Origin: Acidobacteriaceae bacterium
GTDB taxonomy: Bacteria; Acidobacteriota; Terriglobia; Terriglobales; Acidobacteriaceae
DNA length: 64,000 nucleotides
Assembly: GCA_030041045.1 (NCBI GenBank)
Contig: JASHOQ010000048.1
Location: 119,515 to 183,514, forward strand
Direction of reading: 5' to 3'
The translations under genes and the position numbers were made by a program. Under the pieces are notes generated by a model. It was not told where the DNA came from. It worked only from the letters and a program-made list of their open reading frames with translations, and searched no databases. Positions 52,312 to 60,959 of the stretch are shown one piece after another (within the stretch, counting starts at the first letter, position 1; each line of letters opens with the position of its first letter).

Positions 52312-52526
52312 GCTCCCTCTCATTTTCGAAGGCAGAACCGGCCGTACGCGGGTCTACAGTGTTCGTTTGATCGCGTCTCCCCCGTGTGTCTTACGCCGCG
52401 TCTTGCACGTCTTACGCGCTTCCAGGCTGCATGATTCTGCGCTCGCGCGGCCTCTCGCGTGCACCTGCGCACCTGCACCATCCGCAATGACATTTCGGCA
52501 AAGGAGGAGTCGCCGGCTGCGAATTC

Positions 52527-53219
52527 TTAAACCGGCGGTGGCGAATCCACCACCGGAATTCCCTGGGGCGGTGTAAAGCGAAAGGCCCCGGGCGGAATGG
52601 CCGCATCCGGCTGCTGCGCAGTGAAGGTGAAGCGCGTCACGGCGCCGTCGGTCTCGTCGATTTCGAGGGTCACGATGGCGCCACTTGCCGCTTCCACGCT
52701 CAGGGCAACGCGGCTGACCCGCTGTTCCTGTCCTCTCGGTTGCCCGATGAGTATCATGTCCCCGGAATGGGAGGCGTCCGGCGCAACGTTCAAGCCGGTC
52801 AGTTCCTTTTCGAGCTCGGTGTGCCCCAGCAGAAAGCGCAACGGCGAGCGCAAGTCGTCCAGCTCCTTCGCCGCCACGCGCTGCACCTGCGGTGCACCGG
52901 GCGTATAAAACCACCCGAACTTGCCGTCGAGCAGGAAGACCTTCCCGGGCGTCGAGTTGTAATCCCAGCGCATGCGGCCGGGCTTGGCCAGCAGCAGCGT
53001 GCCGCTCTCGGTGCGGTCCATGCCCAACCCAGTGTAGCTTTCGGAAAACTGTGCTTTGAGCGAATGCAGGCTGTCGTAGTGGCGGTCGACGCGCGCGGCG
53101 AGTTCCAACGCCGAAGAGTCCTGAGCGGACGGCGAAGGCTCCTGGGCGCAGAGGCAGTCGAAAGCCAGCGCGGCCAGCAGAAGGCGAGCGCCGCGCCGCA
53201 TCGCGCACGCGCGCTTCAT
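52527..53219 (-). CDS. LolA-like outer-membrane lipoprotein carrier
   Basis: A 230-residue periplasmic protein. The signal peptide (MRRGARLLLAALAFDCLCAQ) is followed by a LolA-type half-barrel: LKAQFSESYTGLGMDRTESG, the family block KPGRMRWDYNSTPGKVFLLD, DGKFGWFYTP, and a C-terminal PQGIPVVDSPPPV. LolA family members carry lipoproteins across the periplasm; the sequence is divergent, so a related lipid-binding role is possible. The start overlaps the stop of the pilin gene by ATGA, which implies coupled translation. Confidence 0.82.
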   Translation of the reverse strand: MKRACAMRRGARLLLAALAFDCLCAQEPSPSAQDSSALELAARVDRHYDSLHSLKAQFSESYTGLGMDRTESGTLLLAKPGRMRWDYNSTPGKVFLLDGKFGWFYTPGAPQVQRVAAKELDDLRSPLRFLLGHTELEKELTGLNVAPDASHSGDMILIGQPRGQEQRVSRVALSVEAASGAIVTLEIDETDGAVTRFTFTAQQPDAAIPPGAFRFTPPQGIPVVDSPPPV

Positions 53220-53752
53220 TGCAGCAGTTGCGTGCAATTGGTGCCGCCCAGGGGATCGTACTTGGGCGCGCCGCCGAACTGGTCGGTGCAGAAGCCCCGG
53301 TCGCCGGTCTTGCCCACCGCCTGCGGCACGGCGGTCACGGTGTAGCCGGTAATCTTGTCGGTGTTGTTGATGGTCACCTTGGAGCAATTGGTGATGTTGA
53401 AGGTGTAGCCCGATTTGAAGCCCGAGGCCAGGTCGGCCTGCAGCAGTTGCGCGGCCTGCGGCGTGGGCGGACCGGAGTTGGGATCGCCTCCGAGAGAGGT
53501 CAACGAGCACGCAAACCCGCTGGCCGGGTACGTGGAGTCGTATTGAATTTCGGCCTGGGTGATGGCGCGCAGCGAATTGATGGCCGAAGTCTCATTGGCG
53601 TGCTTGCGCATCACGCCCACCGTGGGTATGGCCATGAGCATCAGGATGAGGATGATGGCGATGACGATCAGAAGTTCCATCAGCGTAAAGCCGCTCGCCG
53701 CGGCGGAAGCGCGCCCGCGCCGGGCGTGCGATCGAAACATCGTGCAATTCAT
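53216..53752 (-). CDS. Type IV pilin-like protein
   Basis: A 178-residue prepilin. A basic leader ends in Gly at SGFTLMELLIVIAIILILML, the class III signal cut by PilD with Phe at +1 and Glu at +5. A long hydrophobic helix and a globular head with four Cys (possible disulfides) follow. It may be a major pilin or a pseudopilin of a secretion system. AGGGGAA lies five bases before the ATG at 53752; the frame extends to 53797. It is translationally coupled to the LolA-like gene, and no other pilus gene is nearby. Confidence 0.85.
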   Translation of the reverse strand: MNCTMFRSHARRGRASAAASGFTLMELLIVIAIILILMLMAIPTVGVMRKHANETSAINSLRAITQAEIQYDSTYPASGFACSLTSLGGDPNSGPPTPQAAQLLQADLASGFKSGYTFNITNCSKVTINNTDKITGYTVTAVPQAVGKTGDRGFCTDQFGGAPKYDPLGGTNCTQLLQ

Positions 53753-53856
53753 GGATTTCCCCTGCCTCATAGAGCGGGCCGCAAGCTCACTGCCCATTCA
53801 GTGAAAATGCTACAACGGAGAGACGCATCAGGGAAAGTGCGCGCTCGGCACCAGGC

Positions 53857-54012
53857 TTCAGGTTTCAGGTGTCAGGGGTCAGGGACCGTCTGACCCGCCT
53901 GCCGCGCTCTTGGCTGCGACAGCGGGTTAGGTATAACTGCCGCGCCGAATCAAGAATGCAATTGAGTCCGGAAAACTGACCCCTGAAACCTGAGCCCTGA
54001 TCCCTGTCTCTA
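53857..54012. repeat. CCTGACCCCTGAAACC word repeats
   Basis: Two clusters (53857-53890 and 53975-54012) of the same degenerate words in opposite orientations (CAGGTTTCAGGTGTCAGGGG and CTGACCCCTGAAACCTGAGC), separated by about 85 bases. They could form one long imperfect stem. Confidence 0.55.
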
Positions 54013-55284
54013 GCAGGCAAGCATCTCCCGGCTCAGCTTCACCCCGCGCAGCGGGCCCAGCAGCGTGACGGCAATCCTTCCCGGGTCGAAGAGCCGGTGC
54101 GCCATGGCCTGCACCTGTTCTGCGGTCACCTCGTCGATGCGCGCGATGATCTCGTCCACGGTGAAGAACTGCTGAAAGTACATCTCCTGCCGCGCCAGGT
54201 TGGCCATGCGCGAGTTCGAGCTCTCCAGCCCCAGCAGGATGTTGCCTTTGAGCTGGTCCTTGGCGCGGGTCAACTCCTCTTCGCTCAGCGGATCCTGTTT
54301 CAGCTTGTGGAATTCAGCCATGATCAGGCCCACCACCTCCAGCGACTTGCCCACCGAAGTACCGGCGTACACGCACAACGTGCCGGTATCGCGATACGGG
54401 CTCAGGTCGGAGTAAATGGAGTAGACCATGCCCCGCTCTTCGCGCACCGTCTGGAAGAGGCGCGAGCTCATGCCGCCGCCGAGCACGGTGTTGAGAATCA
54501 GCGTGGCATAGCGGTTGTCGTCGGTGATAGGCGGCGCGGGCACGCCCAGGCAGATCTGCACCTGCTCCAGCGATTTCTTGCTGCGCAGTTGAATGCGCGC
54601 GCTCGCCGTGGGCGCCGCAAGCTCGCGGCGCGCCTCGCCGCCGGGCAGCGTGGCGAACTTCTCCGCCACGGCCTCGGTAAAACGGTCGTGATCGAGATGG
54701 CCGGCCGCGGAAAACACCATGTTGCCGCCGTGGAACCAATCGCCGTGATAAGCGAACAGATGCGTCTGACCCAGCCGTCCCACGGTTTCCGTGGTGCCCA
54801 GGATGGGCTTTCCCAAGGGATGCCCTTTCCAGAAGCTCTGCGTGAACAGCTCGTGCACCAGCACGTCCGGATTGTCCTCGTCGATCTTGATCTCTTCCAG
54901 AATCACGCCGCGCTCGCGCTCGATGTCCACTGGCGCGAAGATCGGGTTCAGCACCAGGTCAGAGAGCACGTCCAGCGCGATGGGCACGTGATCGGCCAGC
55001 GATTTCACGTTGAAGCAGATGGTCTCCTTGCTGGTGAAGGCATCCAGGTTGCCGCCGATCGAGTCCATCTCCCGCGCAATGTGCTGGGCCGAGCGCGAGC
55101 GCGTGCCTTTGAAGAGCATGTGCTCCACAAAGTGCGAAATGCCGTTGATCTCCGCGGCCTCGCAGCGGGAGCCCGACTTGACCCATACGCCCATCGCCAC
55201 CGAACGCAGGTGCTCCATGCGCTCGGTTAGAACGATCAGGCCATTGGGTAATACAGTGCGGCGAAGGTTGCGCTCGTGATTCAT
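54010..55284 (-). CDS. M16-family zinc peptidase
   Basis: A 424-residue pitrilysin/processing-peptidase homologue. The inverted zinc motif HFVEH lies at residues 51-55, with the downstream Glu in the segment beginning ERERGVILEEIKIDEDNPD. The C-terminal M16 half contains GGGMSSRLFQTVREERGMVY. It has no signal peptide, so it is probably cytoplasmic, like YmxG/PepR-type proteins. It is divergent from rlmN, with about 150 bases between them. Confidence 0.92.
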   Translation of the reverse strand: MNHERNLRRTVLPNGLIVLTERMEHLRSVAMGVWVKSGSRCEAAEINGISHFVEHMLFKGTRSRSAQHIAREMDSIGGNLDAFTSKETICFNVKSLADHVPIALDVLSDLVLNPIFAPVDIERERGVILEEIKIDEDNPDVLVHELFTQSFWKGHPLGKPILGTTETVGRLGQTHLFAYHGDWFHGGNMVFSAAGHLDHDRFTEAVAEKFATLPGGEARRELAAPTASARIQLRSKKSLEQVQICLGVPAPPITDDNRYATLILNTVLGGGMSSRLFQTVREERGMVYSIYSDLSPYRDTGTLCVYAGTSVGKSLEVVGLIMAEFHKLKQDPLSEEELTRAKDQLKGNILLGLESSNSRMANLARQEMYFQQFFTVDEIIARIDEVTAEQVQAMAHRLFDPGRIAVTLLGPLRGVKLSREMLAC

Positions 55285-55431
55285 GTTGATCAGGCTGAAA
55301 CTCGATTGTAGGCCAACGGCGTTTCTACGGCACGCCGCCGGTTCTGATTCTCAAATGAAAAGGTAATAAATCCGACGACGTTGCGAACCAGTCTTGCGGC
55401 TGCCGACTGCGTAGGACGGGGGAAATACTCT

Positions 55432-56748
55432 ATGCTGACCCCAGCCGTGACCCGGGAATCCAGCCAACTTGTTCGGTTAGACTCCGCGGCGCCCGCAAGC
55501 GGGAGCGCGAAGCCGCTCTTTGGATTGGATGCAGAGACGCTGACTGCGAATATGGAGAATTTGGGACAGCCTGCTTGGCGCGGCCAGCAATTGGCTCACG
55601 CCCTTTATCGTCAATGGGTTACGGAAATCGACGAGATTTCCACACTGTCCCGCAAAGTACGCCGGGCGCTCGCAGACCAGGGCTGGTCGGTCGACCGGCC
55701 GCAGATTGTGCAGGTTTTCCAGTCCCTGGACGGCACGGAGCGATTCCTGATCCGGGGCCAAAAAGGGAATCCCGGTTTGGTGCCTGGAGAAGCTGCGGAA
55801 CCCGCTGCCGATACCGTGGAGACGGTCTGGATGCCCGATGGCGACGGCGGCGAAGCCGGTGCCGAAATCAATGACAACCCACTTCAGGCGTTCCAGCCGC
55901 TAGCCGGCTCACCGGCAAGGATGAGGAAAGTTCAACCAAAGCCGGCGCTCGGCATTGACTTACCGGTAAAACAACGTAAGACCCTGCGCAAAACATGGAC
56001 GCGCGCCACCATCTGCGTCTCCTCGCAAGTCGGGTGCGCCGTCAACTGCCAGTTCTGCCTCACCGCGCGGCTCGGTCTGCAGCGCAATCTCAGTGCGGGC
56101 GAAATCGCCGGCCAGGTTGTGGCCGTAATGGCGCGCCAGGGCGTGGAGCTCGGGCGCGACCGGCTGAACCTGGTCTTCATGGGCATGGGCGAACCGTTCC
56201 TTAACTACGACCCCTTCATGGCCGCCGTGCGCCTGCTGGTGCGCGAGGTTGGCCTGAGCCCGCAGCGCATGACCGTCTCCACCGCCGGCATCGTTCCCGG
56301 CATTGACCGCTTCGCGCAGGAGCCGCTGGAGCTGCGACCCAAGCTCGCCATCAGCCTGAACGCGCCCAAGGACGAGGTGCGCGCCGAGATCATGCCCATC
56401 AACCGCAAGTGGCCCATTCAGGCGGTGATCGACGCGGCGCGGCGCGTGCCGCTGCGCCCCCATGAGCGCATCACCTTCGAGTACGTGCTGCTGGGCGGCG
56501 TCACCGACCGGCCCGAGCACGCCAAAGAAGTGGCGCGCCTGGTGCGCCGCTCCGGCCTGCCGGCCAAGGTCAATCTCATTGCCTGGAATCCCGGCCCCGG
56601 CATCGACTACGCCATCCCCTCGGCGGAAGCGGTAGAGGTGTTTCAGGAGATCCTCGCCGTCGCCGGCATTCCGGTTTATCTGCGTCAGCCGCGCGGACGC
56701 GACATCTACGCCGCCTGCGGCCAGCTCAAGCGCACCATCGAGGAGTAA
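55432..56748 (+). CDS. rlmN: 23S rRNA/tRNA adenine-C2 methyltransferase RlmN
   Basis: A 438-residue radical SAM enzyme that methylates A2503 of 23S rRNA and A37 of some tRNAs. The iron-sulfur cysteines lie in GCAVNCQFC (202, 206, 209), the methyl-carrying cysteine in IYAACGQLK (429), with FMGMGEPFLNYD between. It is 60-80 residues longer than usual because of an insertion at about residues 136-190, between VETVWMP and ATICVSSQVGC. GGGGGAA precedes the ATG at 55432; a TTG at 55381 in the same frame is unlikely. Confidence 0.93.
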   Translation: MLTPAVTRESSQLVRLDSAAPASGSAKPLFGLDAETLTANMENLGQPAWRGQQLAHALYRQWVTEIDEISTLSRKVRRALADQGWSVDRPQIVQVFQSLDGTERFLIRGQKGNPGLVPGEAAEPAADTVETVWMPDGDGGEAGAEINDNPLQAFQPLAGSPARMRKVQPKPALGIDLPVKQRKTLRKTWTRATICVSSQVGCAVNCQFCLTARLGLQRNLSAGEIAGQVVAVMARQGVELGRDRLNLVFMGMGEPFLNYDPFMAAVRLLVREVGLSPQRMTVSTAGIVPGIDRFAQEPLELRPKLAISLNAPKDEVRAEIMPINRKWPIQAVIDAARRVPLRPHERITFEYVLLGGVTDRPEHAKEVARLVRRSGLPAKVNLIAWNPGPGIDYAIPSAEAVEVFQEILAVAGIPVYLRQPRGRDIYAACGQLKRTIEE

Positions 56749-56898
56749 AGCCTGGCCGCTCCCCAAATTGCTGCGGACTTCTTCTGAAACCGGTATATGA
56801 TCGCCTCAAGATCAGCCAACAGGCGGATTCTCCAATCTTCGAAGCAATTGGGTAGGCAATCGAGCAGGGCGGATATCGCTTGTGGGGAGGCTGAAACC

Positions 56899-57528
56899 AT
56901 GCGAACCCATGGCACGCTCATTCCTCGATGGCTTCTGACCGCGGCTCTCGCCCCTATGGGTTTCCCGGCGCTGGCTGCCACGCCGGGCTTCACCCTCGCT
57001 GCCACCAACGTGACCATGTCCTCGAGCGGCTCCGGCGGCCAAGGCTCCAGTTCGTTCACGCTGACCTCAGTCGACGGTTACAGCGGCTCAATTCGCATCA
57101 GTTGCACCGCGCCCATTCCTCCGGCCGGAGTTAAGGTACCGCTCTGCGACACCGGTGGAGCGGTAGCGCCGCCAACCTATACGTTGAGCGCGAATCAGGT
57201 GGTGACGGGAACCATTCCGTTGGATAACGCCGTCGCCCCCTGCAACCCCTGCCCTGTGAGCCTGCCGCGCCACCGTGACCATGGGCTGGGGCAGGGCGTC
57301 GGTCTGGCCGGTGCCTTGTTGTTCGCGTTTGGCCTCCGACGCCGGGCCGCGCGCTGGCTCACCCTTGCATGTCTTGCTTTCGCATCTCTGGCCGTACTGG
57401 CGGCGATCAGCGCCTGCGGCGGCAATAACAACGTCGTAACGCCCGGAACCTATTCCTACCAGATCACCGCGATGGATATAAATACAAGCGCGGCCGTGAG
57501 CACCTCCATCAACGTCACGGTGCCGTAG
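56899..57528 (+). CDS. Exported Ig-like/lipobox protein (acidobacterial type)
   Basis: A 209-residue protein. After a signal peptide (LIPRWLLTAALAPMGFPALA) comes a Ser/Thr/Gly-rich beta-strand region (SSSFTLTSVDGYSGSIRISC). A membrane helix with GLRRRAARWLTLACLAFASL and a CGGNNN motif preceded by LAAISA follow, then a short GTYSYQITAMD strand. This closing arrangement is usual for acidobacterial Ig-repeat surface proteins. The function is unknown; it looks like the end piece of a larger family member. GGAGG lies eight bases before the ATG at 56899; the longer frame from 56797 lacks one. Confidence 0.65.
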   Translation: MRTHGTLIPRWLLTAALAPMGFPALAATPGFTLAATNVTMSSSGSGGQGSSSFTLTSVDGYSGSIRISCTAPIPPAGVKVPLCDTGGAVAPPTYTLSANQVVTGTIPLDNAVAPCNPCPVSLPRHRDHGLGQGVGLAGALLFAFGLRRRAARWLTLACLAFASLAVLAAISACGGNNNVVTPGTYSYQITAMDINTSAAVSTSINVTVP

Positions 57529-57541
57529 ACGAAAAACAGCG

Positions 57542-58399
57542 CTAAAACATCGCACCCAGCTCCCGCGTGTTCACGGCCTCTTCCGCATAGGTAAACGTCC
57601 CCTTCGCACGCATCTCTTCGCCCGCGCGCAGCAGCGTGCCGTAGGCTGCACGGGCCAGGGCGCTGCCCACGCTGATACGCCGCACGCCCAGCTTTTCGAG
57701 CGCAGCAAGGTCGAGGTGCGCCAGGGCGAGCACATTCACCGGCTTGTCGACTGCACGCACCACGGCTTCGATGTCGTCGAGCCGGCTCAGCCCCGGCGCG
57801 TAGAGCACGTCCGCCCCCGCCTCCTGAAAAGCCTGCAATCGCCGGATGGTGTCGTCGAGATCGTTGCGGCCGTAAAGATAATTCTCCGCGCGCGCGGTCA
57901 GCGTAAAGGGAAATGGAAGCGCGTGCGCGGCCTCCGCCGCAGCGCGCACCCGCTCGGCCGCGTGCGCAATCTCGTAAATCGGCGCGTCTTCGCGTTGCGT
58001 CGCGTCTTCAATCGATCCGCCCACCAGGCCTGCAGCCGCGGCCATGCGGATGGTTTCGGCCGCCGTTTCCGGCGCGTCGCCAAAGCCGTTTTCGAGATCG
58101 CCGCTCACCGGCAGGTCGACCGCAGAAGCGATTGCCCCCACGTGAGCCATCATCTCCTCGCGCGTCACGCCGTAGTCGCGCTTGCCCATCGAATAAGCAA
58201 AACCGGCGCTCGAAGTCGCCAGCGCCTCAAACCCCATGCGCGCCAGCAGCCGCGCGGAACCAATGTCCCAGGGATTGGGAATGGCGAAAGCCCGGTTTCC
58301 TTCGTTTTGGCTGCGCTCATGCAGGGCGCGAAAAGCACGCCCTTTTTCGCTCTGCCCCCGGCTGAAAGTCGGCATGGAATTAGGAATGGAAGTGGCCAT
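57542..58399 (-). CDS. PEP mutase/isocitrate lyase-family protein
   Basis: A 285-residue TIM-barrel protein of the isocitrate lyase/phosphoenolpyruvate mutase superfamily. Recognisable blocks are NPWDIGSARLLARMGFEALA, TSSAGFAYSMGKRDYG, VSGDLENGFGD, GSIEDAT and LTARAENYLYGRNDLDDTI. Members split or rearrange carboxylic acids using Mg2+; this subgroup is close to oxaloacetate or 2-methylisocitrate lyase-like proteins, and the substrate is not clear. AGGAG lies nine bases before the ATG at 58399. The frame opens with TTG at 58432. Confidence 0.85.
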   Translation of the reverse strand: MATSIPNSMPTFSRGQSEKGRAFRALHERSQNEGNRAFAIPNPWDIGSARLLARMGFEALATSSAGFAYSMGKRDYGVTREEMMAHVGAIASAVDLPVSGDLENGFGDAPETAAETIRMAAAAGLVGGSIEDATQREDAPIYEIAHAAERVRAAAEAAHALPFPFTLTARAENYLYGRNDLDDTIRRLQAFQEAGADVLYAPGLSRLDDIEAVVRAVDKPVNVLALAHLDLAALEKLGVRRISVGSALARAAYGTLLRAGEEMRAKGTFTYAEEAVNTRELGAMF

Positions 58400-58501
58400 G
58401 AAAGAAGGCTCCTGCGCCGCCGTCGAGGACAACGGCGCTTGAGCCTAATCTAACGCGCGGACCCCGCTCCCGCCGGAATGGGTGGGGAGAGACGGCGCCG
58501 C

Positions 58502-59026
58502 CTACTGCTCCTGCGGCATCGGGGGAGGCTGCACGCTGCCGCAATCGGGCCCCTTGTAAACCGAGGTCGATTGCGTTGTCCACTCGATGGGCGTGGGATT
58601 CGGCCCCGCCTGCATTGTCCCCACAAAGTGCATCTTGCCGGTGGCCGTTCCGCCATCCCAGTGCGACTCCATCGATCCCTTGCCGTTCATGGCCCCGGTG
58701 CAGATCCAGTCGGCGGTCATGCTGTTGGCTGTCTTCTGCACATTCGCCACCTGGCAGGTCTGCCGCGGCGATTGCTGCGGCATGGGCGCGCCGAACTTGT
58801 CGATCATCTGCTGCGTCAGGCAATACTGAACGGTGTGCGGCGCACCGCCAAAGGCAGCCGCGGCCTGCGGCGGCATCTGCATGCCCGCCGGAAACGGCGA
58901 TTGCTGCCAGGTCATCGTGGTCGTGATCTCCCACAGTCCGGGCTTTCTGGGATTCTGGGCCCAGGCCGGTATCGTCAATAGCAAAACTCCCGCGCCCACG
59001 GCGAGCACTGTCTTGCGGACTTGCAT
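58502..59026 (-). CDS. DUF3617 exported protein
   Basis: A 174-residue protein with a signal peptide (TVLAVGAGVLLLTIPAWAQ) and a DUF3617 beta-rich domain (RKPGLWEITTTMTWQQSPFP, QYCLTQQMIDKF, WICTGAMNGKGSMESHWDG). Three Cys in the mature part may form disulfides. The C-terminus is Pro-rich. An ideal AAGGAGG precedes the ATG. The function is unknown; the family is common in periplasmic proteins of Proteobacteria and Acidobacteriota. Confidence 0.8.
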   Translation of the reverse strand: MQVRKTVLAVGAGVLLLTIPAWAQNPRKPGLWEITTTMTWQQSPFPAGMQMPPQAAAAFGGAPHTVQYCLTQQMIDKFGAPMPQQSPRQTCQVANVQKTANSMTADWICTGAMNGKGSMESHWDGGTATGKMHFVGTMQAGPNPTPIEWTTQSTSVYKGPDCGSVQPPPMPQEQ

Positions 59027-59169
59027 TGTTCCTCCTTTTGGGCGCCCTCAAAATCCCGAGAACGCGCCCCCAATGTACACTTCCCCTGCGTCTTGAAGAA
59101 AGTGAAATCTATCGATCCTTGGTTACGGGTTTGCGGCGCGGGAAAGACCGGTCCTTGTCTGAACCGCAC

Positions 59170-59670
59170 TCACTGCGCGGTAGCCACTACGGCGCGGGTC
59201 GATTGCCACGCGATCTGCTGCCAGCGTCCGTCCCGGCGCGCATAGACGCTGAGAATCAGAATGTCGAGGGCAAAGGGTTGCGGCTGTACGCGCGTATCCG
59301 TCACCCGGACCGCATACTCGCCGTTGATCACCGCGGCATCCTTGCCCAGCGTGCGCACTTGCATGCTTTTCGGCTGCCAAGAGATGTAGTGGAGCCGGCC
59401 CGAGCGGACAGCGTCCAGGTAGCTCGCCTTGGTGTCCACCTTCCCGCTGGCGTGTACGTAGGTCACGTCGTCGGCCATGATCTTCTCAAGCGTGGGCACG
59501 TCCTGCGCGTCGAGTGCACTCAGGCGGGTCTGTTCGGCAGTCAGCACGTCTTTCATCTCGCCCGCGTCACGCACCTTGGCTTGCGAAGGGTGCACCGCTA
59601 GGGCCACAATCACTGCCGAAACCAACCCCAGGCAAAGAAAAAGTCTCTTCCACGGAAAATGTTTTTTCAT
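59170..59670 (-). CDS. NTF2-like/DUF4440 exported protein
   Basis: A 166-residue protein. The membrane-targeting N-terminus (KRLFLCLGLVSAVIVALAV) precedes a SnoaL/DUF4440 cone fold (VLTAEQTRLSALDAQDVPTL, MADDVTYVHASGKVDTKASY, DGRWQQIAWQSTR). Such domains serve as enzymes or ligand-binding modules; the sequence does not show which. It is followed on the same strand by the DUF3617 gene. Confidence 0.82.
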   Translation of the reverse strand: MKKHFPWKRLFLCLGLVSAVIVALAVHPSQAKVRDAGEMKDVLTAEQTRLSALDAQDVPTLEKIMADDVTYVHASGKVDTKASYLDAVRSGRLHYISWQPKSMQVRTLGKDAAVINGEYAVRVTDTRVQPQPFALDILILSVYARRDGRWQQIAWQSTRAVVATAQ

Positions 59671-59749
59671 AGATCGCTTCTCTTCTCGCAGCAGTTACTC
59701 CCGCGCGTCCGCGTGGCGCGCCAGGAGCGAAACGGGGAAGCAGCCGCCG

Positions 59750-60811
59750 TCACATCTGCGCTGGAGTGACCTCGCGGCCGAGCGCGAGCAGGGCGCCGGC
59801 CACACGGGCGGCGGCGTGGCGCACCACGTTTTCCTCGCTCGCAAAATCGCCGGCAATGCAGCGCACGCCCAGGGCCTGGATGCGCTCGATGTCGGCTGCG
59901 ATCGGCGCCGCGCCCTCGGCCGCGTAGCGGGCCAGCGTCTCCTCTGAGAAGGGCGCCGTATTCACCAGCGCGCAATCGAAGATGGGCGCGCGCGTGTGCT
60001 CGTAGATGCGCTCGATGTGCTCCGACGCGCTCAGGTTCAGGCTCTCGTTGGCCTGGGACATCAGGTTGGCAATATAGACGCGCAGGCCGCGCGCTGCGGC
60101 CAGGGCCGCGGGAATCCCCTCCACCAGCAGATTCGTGATCAGCGAGGTATAAAGCGAGCCCGGCCCCACCGTGATCACGTCGGCGCGCTCGATGGCCTCC
60201 AGCGTCTCCGGCAGCGGCGCCGGGTTGGGCGGGTCGAGCGTAAGCTCCACAATGCGCCTGCGGCTGGCGGTGATGCTGGTTTCGCCGCGCACCAGCGAGC
60301 CGTCGTCCATGCGCGCCACCAGCGTGGTGTTGGCCGTGGTCGCCGGATAGATGCGGCCGCGCGTGGCCAGAATTTTGGACGAAAGCTGCACCGCCTGCGC
60401 AAAGTCGCCGGTGATCTCCGTCAGCGCGGCCACAAACAGGTTGCCGAAGTTGTGCCCTTTCAGCGCGTAGCCGCTGCGGAAGCGGTGTCCGAAGAGCTGC
60501 GTGAGCAGGTCCTCTTCCTCGCTGAGCGCCACCATGCAGTTGCGCAGGTCGCCCGGAGGAAGCATGTTGAAGTCCTGGCGCAGCCGGCCGGACGAGCCTC
60601 CGTCGTCGGTGACCGTCACCACCGCGGCCAGATCGGCAATCGCCTCGGTCTCGGGATCGCCCTGCCCCGGAACCGCCACGTGCCTCCGCAGCCCGCGCAG
60701 CAGTGTTGACAGCCCGGTGCCGCCGCCGATGGCCACCACGCGCAGCGGATGCGCAGGCTTGGATGCCGGATCGGCGTGCGGCTCGGAAAAAATCGAAGTG
60801 CCCGGATTCAA
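59750..60811 (-). CDS. yvcK: YvcK/CofD-like gluconeogenesis factor
   Basis: A 353-residue protein of the YvcK family, which binds UDP-N-acetylglucosamine and links carbon metabolism to cell-wall synthesis. The nucleotide motif VVAIGGGTGLSTLLRGL is near residue 36, followed by TDDGGSSGRLRQDF, PPGDLRNCMVAL, GHNFGNLFVAALTEI and the GPGSLYTSL block. The frame continues upstream into the TPR gene; the start is set at a TTG (60811) because AGGAG stands four bases before it and the resulting length fits the family. The upstream TPR gene has the same direction. Confidence 0.92.
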   Translation of the reverse strand: MNPGTSIFSEPHADPASKPAHPLRVVAIGGGTGLSTLLRGLRRHVAVPGQGDPETEAIADLAAVVTVTDDGGSSGRLRQDFNMLPPGDLRNCMVALSEEEDLLTQLFGHRFRSGYALKGHNFGNLFVAALTEITGDFAQAVQLSSKILATRGRIYPATTANTTLVARMDDGSLVRGETSITASRRRIVELTLDPPNPAPLPETLEAIERADVITVGPGSLYTSLITNLLVEGIPAALAAARGLRVYIANLMSQANESLNLSASEHIERIYEHTRAPIFDCALVNTAPFSEETLARYAAEGAAPIAADIERIQALGVRCIAGDFASEENVVRHAAARVAGALLALGREVTPAQM

Positions 60812-60959
60812 TGGACTCCTGGAATTGGCCGGGAAGCAAACTCGGGCGGCGGCGGGAGAACGACATTGCCCCTGCAAACGCGGTTCGGTCTTTCTTCCCT
60901 GCCCGGGTCCGCTAATTCGCGGCCCAGGCGCCCGGCCTCTGCCGCTGCTTCGAGATCCT

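Noticed and set aside
52527..53510. A longer LolA-like frame extending into the pilin gene
   Set aside because: The extra 97 residues are an out-of-frame reading of the pilin coding region; the signal peptide starts at 53219.
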